Shown here: positions 43,013 through 50,827 of the stretch, one piece after another | How positions within the stretch are numbered: position 1 is the stretch's first letter | Layout of the letters: each line of letters starts with the position of its first letter | Source: Moorella mulderi DSM 14980 | GTDB taxonomy: Bacteria > Bacillota > DSM-521 > Neomoorellales > Neomoorellaceae | Length of the DNA: 64,000 nt | Direction: 5' to 3' | Assembly: GCF_001594015.1 (NCBI RefSeq) | Contig: NZ_LTBC01000003.1 | Coordinates: 186,001-250,000, forward strand | Position numbers and translations under genes: made by a program | Notes under the pieces: generated by a model | Told to the model about the DNA's origin: nothing | Databases searched by the model: none | What the model saw: only the letters and a program-made list of their open reading frames with translations

Positions 43013-43214
43013 GGATTAAAGTCCTATATTTGTTTTGTTTTAAGGCTCGCTATACTCGTTAAAACTACCATGCTATAACTTAAATGTATCTGGGGACACC
43101 AGACCTAAAAAAGTACTCCAGCTTTAATATCAATGCCCACGAACTTGTGATGCAACCTGGCAGCTATAAGGCCCGAGGTCCCCAAGCCTTACTTGGGGTC
43201 CAATAAGCAACGCG

Positions 43215-43664
43215 CTATCTTTCAAATTTTATTATTGGTTTATCAACCTCCGATACACCCAGGTATTCTTTTAAGGCGTTTTGCAGGACATACGAAAAAT
43301 TAACTTGCTTCTCTTCTGCCAGGTCATTTAACCACCTGGGTAAGGTAAGCATTTTATTTACCGCCTTGTTAGCCATTTTATCGCGGATAGGCACCATCCA
43401 GACCTCGATTAGGCTAACAAAACCTCCTTCTGGTACCTTTATATCAGCCGGGGATGTGGGTTTCGGAATAGGGTCACCGTCATCTTCCAGGCCCCATAAG
43501 TGGAGAGAAAGGGCTTCTTTAGCCATTTCGTAAGCCTCTTCTAGCGTATCTCCTTCGGTTATACACCCGGGCAGATCAGGGAAGGTTACACAATAGCCTC
43601 CCTCTTCGCAGGGGTCAAAAACCGCCGGGTAAATATACTTTGCCGTGTAAGTCTTTTTATCCAT
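43215..43664 (-). CDS. hicB: HicB-family antitoxin
   Basis: This 149-residue protein has the HicB fold (FDPCEEGGYCVTFPDLPGCI, then GDTLEEAYEMAKEAL) and a C-terminal ribbon-helix-helix region (LPRWLNDLAEEKQVNFSYVL). It follows the hicA gene by 26 bp. It differs in sequence from the first HicB at 28518, so the two pairs are independent acquisitions. Confidence 0.9.
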   Translation of the reverse strand: MDKKTYTAKYIYPAVFDPCEEGGYCVTFPDLPGCITEGDTLEEAYEMAKEALSLHLWGLEDDGDPIPKPTSPADIKVPEGGFVSLIEVWMVPIRDKMANKAVNKMLTLPRWLNDLAEEKQVNFSYVLQNALKEYLGVSEVDKPIIKFER

Positions 43665-43690
43665 ACTTACTATGCCTCCTTTCAGGGGGA

Positions 43691-43888
43691 TTATTTTATT
43701 TTGAGCCCAGCCTGTTTGAATATGCTTATGACAGTTTTTGTTTTAAGGGTTTTCTTGGGGTGCTTCACTGTTACTTTCCCCGGCTTGGTAGGATGTACTA
43801 ATTGTACGTGAGAACCTTCTTGCCCTTTAATTATCCAGCCGTCCTCTTTTAGGATTTGCAGTATTTCACGGGATGAGTAACTTTTCAT
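43691..43888 (-). CDS. hicA: HicA-family toxin (mRNA interferase)
   Basis: This 65-residue HicA protein has the catalytic His in GQEGSHVQLVHP and the Lys-rich C-terminal strand (KVTVKHPKKTLKTKTV). The ATG at 43888 follows AAGGAAAG; upstream codons to 43921 are less likely. Confidence 0.88.
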   Translation of the reverse strand: MKSYSSREILQILKEDGWIIKGQEGSHVQLVHPTKPGKVTVKHPKKTLKTKTVISIFKQAGLKIK

Positions 43889-43981
43889 GGCACCACTTTC
43901 CTTATAGTTATAATGTAACATAGGTAATTACATATATCAATGCCCTAACTTTTGGGTTTGGGCCTGTTCGGCAGCAGCTGG

Positions 43982-44439
43982 TCAGTGGATACCCCACCGC
44001 TTTAGACAGCAGCAAAAGTCGTCGCTACTTTCCCCCAGAATATTGGCTGGCATCAAAACTGCCTGGCTCAGTTCTCTTTTGGCTTGCAAAAGCCGGTGCA
44101 ATTTTTGATCAAAGGAACCCTGGCCCGGCCCATCGCCGAAAAGGTGATGTACAGCCATAGGGATGTGGTCATAAACAGGGTTACCTGGCCGATCCGGTAA
44201 ACGCGGTTGGTAGCCTGGTCCTCCTTGGCCGGGTTCCACATGCGGCTTAGATGGATAACGTGATTGGCCGCCGTTATAATTATTACTTCACCGTTTATAA
44301 TGGCGCAGTCCAGGCCATACCTGCTTCGCAACACCCACTTGACCTCCTTGATATTTCCGATAGACACAAAAATATCCCGGCTTGTGCCGGGGCGACGTGA
44401 ACAGGGGGCACAAACATAGGTCACTGTATCTCTTCCCAT
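43982..44439 (-). pseudogene. relic of a SNF2-family helicase C-terminus
   Basis: One frame gives [20 protein letters not shown] and [10 protein letters not shown], the SNF2 helicase motifs V and VI. The next frame continues [18 protein letters not shown] and [20 protein letters not shown] to a stop at 43982. A piece before motif V is missing, so there is a deletion plus a frameshift. The conserved end resembles SNF2 proteins of defence loci, but this is only a family-level impression. Confidence 0.78.
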
Positions 44440-45047
44440 AATTTGTTTAAGTTAAGCCTAAAACCCGGCAGCACCCGGGAGCAGTAAACTCCGTCTTCAC
44501 CGGGCTGTATTTTCCAGTAACGGCCATCCTGGAGCTGGAAAAACTCGGCCTGGCGGGTATCGGGATGAATAAGCCAGTATTCTTTCACGCCGGCCTGTTC
44601 GTATTCCTTAAATTTAATGTTCCGGTCACGTTCAAGGCTTTCCGGCGAAGTTATCTCGATTATCAGGTCCGGCGCCCCATCCATGTATGTAGGTTTTAAA
44701 AGATGCAGGCGCTCTTTAGATACAAAGATTAAGTCGGGCTCGCGGGCGCATTTTAAGGGATCTGGTAGTCGTACTAGAAAGGGAGCAAATAGTACTTCGC
44801 CTAAATCATGGGTGGTAACAAATTCCCTCAAAATAACAATGAGAAAGCCTGCCAACCTTTGGTGGTTCAATGATGCCGGCGTCATAAGTACGACCTCTCC
44901 CTCCACCCATTCGGCAAGGGTGTCTTCGTCGGCCCAGGTAAGGAATTGTTCAAAGGTCATTTTACCAGGTGGGAGAGGGCGGGCATCAGCGACGGCGTAC
45001 TGGGTGCAGGCCTCCTTAAGCAGGTTATGGTTATCCTGTTGGCTCAT
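44421..45047 (-). CDS. Uma2-family putative nuclease
   Basis: This 208-residue Uma2/DUF820 protein has [37 protein letters not shown] and [19 protein letters not shown], the PD-(D/E)XK-like core. It is a second, divergent copy of the family in this window. It overlaps the SNF2 relic by 19 bp. Confidence 0.87.
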   Translation of the reverse strand: MSQQDNHNLLKEACTQYAVADARPLPPGKMTFEQFLTWADEDTLAEWVEGEVVLMTPASLNHQRLAGFLIVILREFVTTHDLGEVLFAPFLVRLPDPLKCAREPDLIFVSKERLHLLKPTYMDGAPDLIIEITSPESLERDRNIKFKEYEQAGVKEYWLIHPDTRQAEFFQLQDGRYWKIQPGEDGVYCSRVLPGFRLNLNKLWEEIQ

Positions 45048-45146
45048 TTCAGTTTCACCTGCCTTAAGGACATAGTTGACAAGACTGCCGCCTTACACCA
45101 ATTTGCTGAATTGATCATATCATACAAATGGTTGGTACTCATGTTA

Positions 45147-45383
45147 CTACTGCTCACCCGGCTTTGTTTTCATGGGTAGTTCCCCGGCCGCTATAACCGT
45201 TGTCCTGGCGGCAGCTTTATTCTCGTCCCGGACGGCAGAAAGCAGCTCTTCGCGGACGATGGGTACCTCCGGTGGGGCGTCGACGCCTAAGCGGATTTTA
45301 TCCTGCTCGATGCTGATGACCGTTATCTTTATCCTGTTGTCGATGACGATGGTTTCGTTGACCCGCCGGGTTAAGACGAGCAC
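45147..45383 (-). CDS. csrA: carbon storage/flagellin translation regulator CsrA
   Basis: This 78-residue protein starts MLVLTRRVNETIVIDNRIKI and has RLGVDAPPEVPIVREEL, the RNA-binding wing of CsrA. It represses flagellin translation and is antagonised by FliW. The C-terminal 20 residues are an extension relative to the shortest CsrA. It follows fliW by 86 bp. Confidence 0.95.
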   Translation of the reverse strand: MLVLTRRVNETIVIDNRIKITVISIEQDKIRLGVDAPPEVPIVREELLSAVRDENKAAARTTVIAAGELPMKTKPGEQ

Positions 45384-45469
45384 TGCTTACCGCTCCTTTT
45401 GGAAGTTTTCGGGGCTTCCCCGGCACTACCTATTGTTTCACTCTCCCGGCCACCTTACCCGGCGACCAA

Positions 45470-45907
45470 TCACTGGAAAAGGGGGTGCCGGGTAGTATAT
45501 TTGGTGCCCTCCATGACAAACTGCCGGCCCAGGCGGGCGGCCCTGTTGATGATCATAGGAGCCACCAGGTTGGCCGTCATGCGCCGGACGTCGCCGTTGG
45601 GGACGGTCACTACGGCCAGGACCAGGACGTCGGCAGCATCTTTGATCTCCAGGTCTCTCTGCAGGCTGTCCGGTATCTCCACTTCATAGCCGGGAAAAAA
45701 GAGAAAGGGGTCGACCAGCAGGAAAGCCACTTCTGGATCGTTAACGGCCTGGAGCCAGGTGAAGGCCGGGTTTTGCGGGATGGGATAGAAGAAAAATTGC
45801 CGTATATCTTCAAAAGCAGGAATGCCCTGCGGGAAAGTTAATATTTCAGCCGGGTCGACTTCCACCATGCCGAAGCGCGAGGTTTGCACCAGCACGATTA
45901 TCTCCAC
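45470..45907 (-). CDS. fliW: flagellar assembly factor FliW
   Basis: This 145-residue protein has the FliW signature (DPAEILTFPQGIPAFEDIRQ, then AFLLVDPFLFFPGYEVEIPD). FliW binds either flagellin or CsrA, linking flagellin export to its translation. Its place in flgL-fliW-csrA matches Bacillus. Confidence 0.96.
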   Translation of the reverse strand: MEIIVLVQTSRFGMVEVDPAEILTFPQGIPAFEDIRQFFFYPIPQNPAFTWLQAVNDPEVAFLLVDPFLFFPGYEVEIPDSLQRDLEIKDAADVLVLAVVTVPNGDVRRMTANLVAPMIINRAARLGRQFVMEGTKYTTRHPLFQ

Positions 45908-46016
45908 CTTCTACCGCCAGATATATTTTGGCGGCCGCTTTTGCCGGCCGCCGCATGAGTTCAGCCCCCTCCCGGCTATTAAATCGCCGGGGGCGGGCCG
46001 TCATTTCGAGGTAACT

Positions 46017-46919
46017 TTAGCGCAGGTAATCAATCAAGCTCGGCTGCAGGACCATGGCGCCCGTGGCCAGGGAGGCGAGGTAGACGTTCTCCTGGTTTTT
46101 GTAGTTCATAACGGTTTCAGCCAGGTCGATATCTGCCAGCTTGGACATGGTTTGGGTGAGGCCGATCTGGTTGTCGTCCAGGCGGGACATGGCCATCTCC
46201 ATGCGGTTGCTCTTGGCGCCCAGAGTGGCGCGGATGTTGAGAATGTGGTCGATAGCCTGGTCGAACTTGCTGAGGGTAGATTGAACGTCGGTATAACTAC
46301 CTTCATCCAGACCATTTCGCAGATCAATTAACAATTTAAATATATCAATAACGTCTTTAAATATTTCTCCGCCGTTTTCGTTAACGGCAACAACCACTCC
46401 CGGGGCAATTTCCCAATTTAAAGCCGCTGGATTACCCTTATAATCTACAGAAGAAACCTTACCGCTCTGATCACTGATTTTTTCAAATGGCGTTGTCGTC
46501 GTCTGGCTGCCGCCAAATATGTAGCGGCCACCGTAAGAAGTATTGGCGACCTGCACCATCTCGTCGAGGAGCTGATCTACCTCTTTTCCCAAAGCCTGCA
46601 TGGACTCACGGGGCATCGTTCCATTAGAGCCGTAAACAGCCAGTTCTCTGGCCCGCTGGAGCACTTCCGTGGCCATGCCCAAGGCGCTTTCCGAGGCGTC
46701 CAGCCACCCCTTGGCGTCCTCCATATTTTTTTTATATTGATCGTTGGCGGCGATGGAGGTCTTGAAGGCCAGGATCCGTGCGACGACGATGGGGTCATCG
46801 GAAGGGCGGTTAACCCTCTTGCCGGAAGCCATCTGTTCCTGGGTACGGGACATGATCTCCAGGTTGCGGTTGATGTTGCGGATGACGTTGTTGTTGAGCA
46901 TGCGGTTGGTGATGCGCAC
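46017..46919 (-). CDS. flgL: hook-filament junction protein FlgL
   Basis: This 300-residue protein begins MRITNRMLNNNVIRNINRNL, then MASGKRVNRPSDDPIVVARI, the flagellin-like N-terminus of FlgL. The C-terminus contains IDLAETVMNYKNQENVYLAS. It links FlgK to the filament. It follows flgK by 46 bp. Confidence 0.95.
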   Translation of the reverse strand: MRITNRMLNNNVIRNINRNLEIMSRTQEQMASGKRVNRPSDDPIVVARILAFKTSIAANDQYKKNMEDAKGWLDASESALGMATEVLQRARELAVYGSNGTMPRESMQALGKEVDQLLDEMVQVANTSYGGRYIFGGSQTTTTPFEKISDQSGKVSSVDYKGNPAALNWEIAPGVVVAVNENGGEIFKDVIDIFKLLIDLRNGLDEGSYTDVQSTLSKFDQAIDHILNIRATLGAKSNRMEMAMSRLDDNQIGLTQTMSKLADIDLAETVMNYKNQENVYLASLATGAMVLQPSLIDYLR

Positions 46920-46965
46920 CTTTATTCACCCCGTAATGGACGGTAATTTTCCTGGACAAAAGGGT

Positions 46966-48750
46966 TTAACGGGTCACACCCATGCCGTTGATGATTTTGT
47001 CAAGCATGGCGTCCAGGGTGGTAATCATCCTGGCCGAGGCTTCATAAGCTCGCTGGTACTGGAGCATGTTGGCCATTTCCTCGTCTAGGGAGACGCCGGA
47101 AATAGATTCTCTGCGGTTGGTAAGCTGGTCCACCAGGACGCCCTGGTTGGTGGTCATGCGGCTGGCTTCATGGGCGTCAACGCCCAGTTTGGCTGTGAAG
47201 TTTTTGTAATAGTCGTCTATAGTTACACCACCTGAAGTGCTCTCTTGTAAAGTTCCGTTATTTTCAACGTAAAGTTTTTGTTGTAGTTGAGCAATCCTTA
47301 AGGCATTATAACCGTTACCTGGAGCAATACTTGATGTATCATCTGGGGGATCAGGATAAGCTGCGGCTATCTGGCTTACATCATTACGGATATTGGGATT
47401 AACGGCGATATTACCAGCTGTGATATTAGCCGCAGAAATAAAATTTTGGGGGTTAGATGGATCTAAGGCAACAAAGAAGTTTTCATAATTACTATCAACT
47501 TTTTGGCCGCTCAAATTGTAACCTTCTTTATGAAGTTTATTTATGTTTTCCGCTAGACCTTTAGCGAGAATATTTAACTTATCCAGGTATTCTTTTACAT
47601 TATCGCGGGCCAGTAAGAGACCTTTAATCTCGCCGTTTACGTCAGGGTTCTGTTTATAAGCACTTATATCCAAGGTATCAAACTTTACAGGTTCAGTAGT
47701 AGGTGACGGTAAAGGATCATTTAATTTTATTACTGCTAAATCTTGTATAGGAACTTCAGTATTAGTAACGGTAGAGCTATAAGTATTACTACCATCTGAA
47801 AGTAATATTGATTTATCACTATCATTATAAGTTATACTATAGGAATTTGAGTTTAATCTTGATGATAGTTTAACGATAGGGTTACTGGGATCTAACAAAC
47901 CATAATTTTTAATGATTCCTACGTAAACCTGATTTGAATCTACATCTACATCTTTAGCTATAAACAAGTCATTGGATGTTGTCCCGTCTACTAATTGTCC
48001 TTTAAGGGTAGAGTCGCCAGATGGCGCTCCTTCTATGGTTACGTTGATTGTACCGTCCGAATTGGCCTGGACATTAATCCTGACTATCTTACTCAGCCGG
48101 TCCAGCAGCAGATCCCGCTGGTCCATCAAATCATTGGGCTGGTCGCCTGCGGCGACGATATTTTTTATCTGGCCGTTTAAGTCGGCAATCTGCTGGGCGA
48201 TGGAGTTTATTTCGGTGACCTTTAACTCAATTGTTTGGTCGATATCAGCGATGATTGTTTCTAGTTGCTGGGCGCTGTGATTAAACGCCTCCGCCAAAGC
48301 GCTGGCCGTCTCGACGACGGTAGTCCGCACAGGGGAGCTTTCCGCGTACTTGGACAGTTCCTGCCAGGCGGCCCAGAACTGGCTCATTAGAGTACTCAGG
48401 CCGGTGTCAGAGGGCTCGTTGAAAACGATCTCCACCTGCTTTAAAACATCCTGGATCTGTTCCCACTGGCCCAGGGAGCCGGTTTCCCGGCGGATCTGGG
48501 TGTCTAAAAATTCGTCCCGCAGGCGGCGGGTTTCCTGGCTGTCGACACCGGTACCTATCTGCCAGCCCGTACCACCGGGATGGTTCATGGATGGGACGGG
48601 ATAGGCGGGCAAGGTGGCCAGGACCACCCGCTGGCGGGTATAGCCCTCGGTGTTGGCGTTGGCGATATTGTGGGCAGTCGTGTAAATGCCCCGCTGCTGG
48701 GCCTGCATGCCGCGCAGGGCGGTGTTAAAGCCGAAAAATGTTCCGGGCAC
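46966..48750 (-). CDS. flgK: hook-associated protein FlgK
   Basis: This 594-residue protein has the rod/hook N-terminus (FGFNTALRGMQAQQRGIYTT, then ANANTEGYTRQRV) and the FlgK C-terminus (SISGVSLDEEMANMLQYQRA). The AT-richer middle (about 47200-48000) encodes variable surface domains. Confidence 0.95.
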   Translation of the reverse strand: MPGTFFGFNTALRGMQAQQRGIYTTAHNIANANTEGYTRQRVVLATLPAYPVPSMNHPGGTGWQIGTGVDSQETRRLRDEFLDTQIRRETGSLGQWEQIQDVLKQVEIVFNEPSDTGLSTLMSQFWAAWQELSKYAESSPVRTTVVETASALAEAFNHSAQQLETIIADIDQTIELKVTEINSIAQQIADLNGQIKNIVAAGDQPNDLMDQRDLLLDRLSKIVRINVQANSDGTINVTIEGAPSGDSTLKGQLVDGTTSNDLFIAKDVDVDSNQVYVGIIKNYGLLDPSNPIVKLSSRLNSNSYSITYNDSDKSILLSDGSNTYSSTVTNTEVPIQDLAVIKLNDPLPSPTTEPVKFDTLDISAYKQNPDVNGEIKGLLLARDNVKEYLDKLNILAKGLAENINKLHKEGYNLSGQKVDSNYENFFVALDPSNPQNFISAANITAGNIAVNPNIRNDVSQIAAAYPDPPDDTSSIAPGNGYNALRIAQLQQKLYVENNGTLQESTSGGVTIDDYYKNFTAKLGVDAHEASRMTTNQGVLVDQLTNRRESISGVSLDEEMANMLQYQRAYEASARMITTLDAMLDKIINGMGVTR

Positions 48751-48863
48751 CTATCTTCACCCTTTGCTAAAAGTTCTTGCAACCACTTTACCAGTACGGT
48801 TATCAGCTGGCTGACTACCAACGTGAAAGTACAACCGGACGCCGTGCCACCGCTAAACAGCGG

Positions 48864-49274
48864 TTAGACCCGCCGGTCCATTATACCGGGGCCCGGACCT
48901 TCCGGTAGCAACAGGGAGAGCATCTTCTGCACATAGGCCAGGGACTGGCGCGCCAGGAGGCGGTTGGTCTCGTTGACTTCCTGGAGCTCCCGCACCGCCT
49001 GCCGGAGGGCGTCGCGGAGGCGACTTACCTCATCATCACCGTTTTCCCGGCAGGCCAGTGGGCCTGCCGCGTTCGTCGGGCCTGCTGCCATCACCCGCTG
49101 CCGTTCCTCTTCCAGGACCGCCAGGCGGCGGGCCAGTTCTCCTTTTCTCCCCGCAGCTGCCCGGATGGCCTCTATATTGTCGGCCACCAGGGCGTCCTGC
49201 TCCTGCCGGCAAACTACCAGCAGTTCCCGCACCACATCGAGTTCTGCCTGCAGCACTGCTGCCAGCTCCCTCAC
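48864..49274 (-). CDS. flgN: FlgK/FlgL chaperone FlgN
   Basis: This 136-residue helical protein (LAAVLQAELDVVRELLVVCR, then REVNET-like and LARQSLAYVQKMLSLL) fits FlgN. It lies between flgM and flgK and overlaps flgM by 4 bp. Confidence 0.87.
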   Translation of the reverse strand: MRELAAVLQAELDVVRELLVVCRQEQDALVADNIEAIRAAAGRKGELARRLAVLEEERQRVMAAGPTNAAGPLACRENGDDEVSRLRDALRQAVRELQEVNETNRLLARQSLAYVQKMLSLLLPEGPGPGIMDRRV

Positions 49275-49561
49275 CGGCCCATCTCCTTCAAGATGGCGCC
49301 GGCCACTTCTTCCAGCGATACGTTATAAGTACCTGCAGCCAGGGCGGCGCGGATGGCTTCTACCCGGCCGGCGCGGGTGTCGTTTACTTCCTCCAGGCGG
49401 GCCTTTAATTCCCGGATGAGCTGGCTGCCGGCGGAAAGCTGGACAGTGTCGGCGCTGAGGGGAGCTTTATCCACCCGTCCCTGCCCTTTAACGCCGGCAG
49501 GCTGCTCGTAAGCTGCGCGCACCTGGTTCCAGGATACCGGTCCCTGTCCTGTAATCTTCAA
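49271..49561 (-). CDS. flgM: anti-sigma-28 factor FlgM
   Basis: This 96-residue protein has a flexible N-terminal half and the FlgM helix region (LIRELKARLEEVNDTRAGRV, then IRAALAAGTYNVSLEEVAGA). It holds FliA inactive until exported through the finished hook. A sigma-28 promoter lies 43 bp upstream. Confidence 0.92.
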   Translation of the reverse strand: MKITGQGPVSWNQVRAAYEQPAGVKGQGRVDKAPLSADTVQLSAGSQLIRELKARLEEVNDTRAGRVEAIRAALAAGTYNVSLEEVAGAILKEMGR

Positions 49562-49603
49562 ACCCTTACACCCCTGATAGATATTTTCTTATCTCTAGTT
49601 TCT

Positions 49604-49630
49604 ATATCGGCAAGGCGGCGGTAAACTTTA
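49604..49630 (-). promoter_or_regulatory. near-perfect sigma-28 promoter of flgM
   Basis: On the minus strand TAAAGTTT (TAAA at 49630-49627), a 15 bp spacer and GCCGATAT (49611-49604) match the consensus TAAAGTTT-N11-GCCGATAA at 15 of 16 positions. This makes flgM, flgN, flgK, flgL, fliW and csrA a sigma-28 operon with FlgM feedback. Confidence 0.92.
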
Positions 49631-49690
49631 CCCGGCCGGTAGCAGGCAAAGCCTGGAATTAAATCAAACTTAACAGTAAAACCCTACCAT

Positions 49691-49718
49691 CTCCGTACCC
49701 ACTCCGTACCCACTCCGT
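49691..49718. repeat. short tandem repeat downstream of flgM promoter region
   Basis: CTCCGTACCCA occurs twice in tandem followed by CTCCGT. It lies in the 213 bp between cheB and flgM. Nothing else coding is seen there. Confidence 0.6.
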
Positions 49719-49774
49719 TTTATAAACCATAGTTAAATAAAGTATAATTTAACCTCCGCTCCAAGCATTGCATG

Positions 49775-50827
49775 TTAAGTGCGAGGAGCAACTAAGGATA
49801 CAATAGCCCCGGCTATGGCCGGCAGGGGCAGCACCTGGTCGGCCAGGCCGGCTTCCACCGCTGCCCGTGGCATGCCATAGACGATACAGGTCCCTTCATC
49901 CTGGGCTAAAACCTGGCCGCCCCGCTCCTTAATAGCCTTGAGGCCCCGGACGCCATCGTTCCCCATACCAGTGAGTATTACCCCCAGGCTCCTGGGACCA
50001 TATACCCTGGCTACGGAGAGCATGAGCACATCTACCGAGGGCTTAAAGAGAGTAGGCACTTCGGCCTCTGCGGCCAGCTGCACCTGGACGCTGCCCGCGT
50101 GCCGTTCAAGGAGCATTTGTTTGCCGGCCGGGGCGATGAGGGCCAGGCCGGGCCGGACAACATCCCCCGCTACCGCCTCCCTGATTTCCAGGGCGGCCAG
50201 TTCATTTAAGCGCCGGGCCAGGGGGCCGGTAAAACCCGGGGGCATGTGTTGCACAATCACTATACCGGCAGGCAGGTCGCCGGGCAGGGCAGTCAGGACC
50301 TGCTGCAGGGCCGCCGGCCCTCCTGTGGAGGTGCCAATGGCGACAACCTCTATCTGGCCCTGCCGGGGAGAAATAAAAGGTGCCGGGATAATTTCCCGGC
50401 AAGGTTTACCTCGGCAGAGACGCCCTACCGGTACCCTGGCCGCAGCCTTAATTTTTTCCGGCAAGATCCTGGCCAGCTCTTTTATGTCCCCGGATTTTGC
50501 CGGCTTCAGGACAAAATCTACGGCACCCAGCTCCAGGGCTTTAATGGTCACCTCAGCCCCGGCGGCCGTATGGGCGGACAGCATGATGACAGCCACCGGA
50601 CTGCTGGCCATGAGGTTTTTCAGTGTCGCCAGGCCATCCATGACCGGCATTTCCAGGTCCAGGGTTACGACCTGCGGCTGCAGGGAAGCGACTTTTTCCA
50701 GAGCTTCCTCGCCGTTACGGGCATAACCCACTACCTGGATGCCGGGATCGGCTTTTAAGATGTCGATCAGCAGCCGCCGGCTAAAGGCGGAATCGTCGAC
50801 GACCAGGACCTTAACTGGCCAGTTCAC
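49775..50827 (-). CDS. cheB: chemotaxis methylesterase CheB
   Basis: This is a 350-residue response regulator-methylesterase. The receiver has D11/D12 and phospho-acceptor D57 (TLDLEMPVMDG). The catalytic domain has the Ser of GTSTGGPAAL, the His of VQHMPPGFTG and the Asp of GMGNDGVRG. I take the GTG at 50827, which follows GGAGGCGAGCC and overlaps cheA by 17 bp. The longer frame to 50869 is unlikely. Confidence 0.95.
   Translation of the reverse strand: MNWPVKVLVVDDSAFSRRLLIDILKADPGIQVVGYARNGEEALEKVASLQPQVVTLDLEMPVMDGLATLKNLMASSPVAVIMLSAHTAAGAEVTIKALELGAVDFVLKPAKSGDIKELARILPEKIKAAARVPVGRLCRGKPCREIIPAPFISPRQGQIEVVAIGTSTGGPAALQQVLTALPGDLPAGIVIVQHMPPGFTGPLARRLNELAALEIREAVAGDVVRPGLALIAPAGKQMLLERHAGSVQVQLAAEAEVPTLFKPSVDVLMLSVARVYGPRSLGVILTGMGNDGVRGLKAIKERGGQVLAQDEGTCIVYGMPRAAVEAGLADQVLPLPAIAGAIVSLVAPRT

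Noticed and set aside
49691-49718. CRISPR-like tandem repeat
   Set aside because: Only two and a half copies of an 11 bp unit with no spacers.
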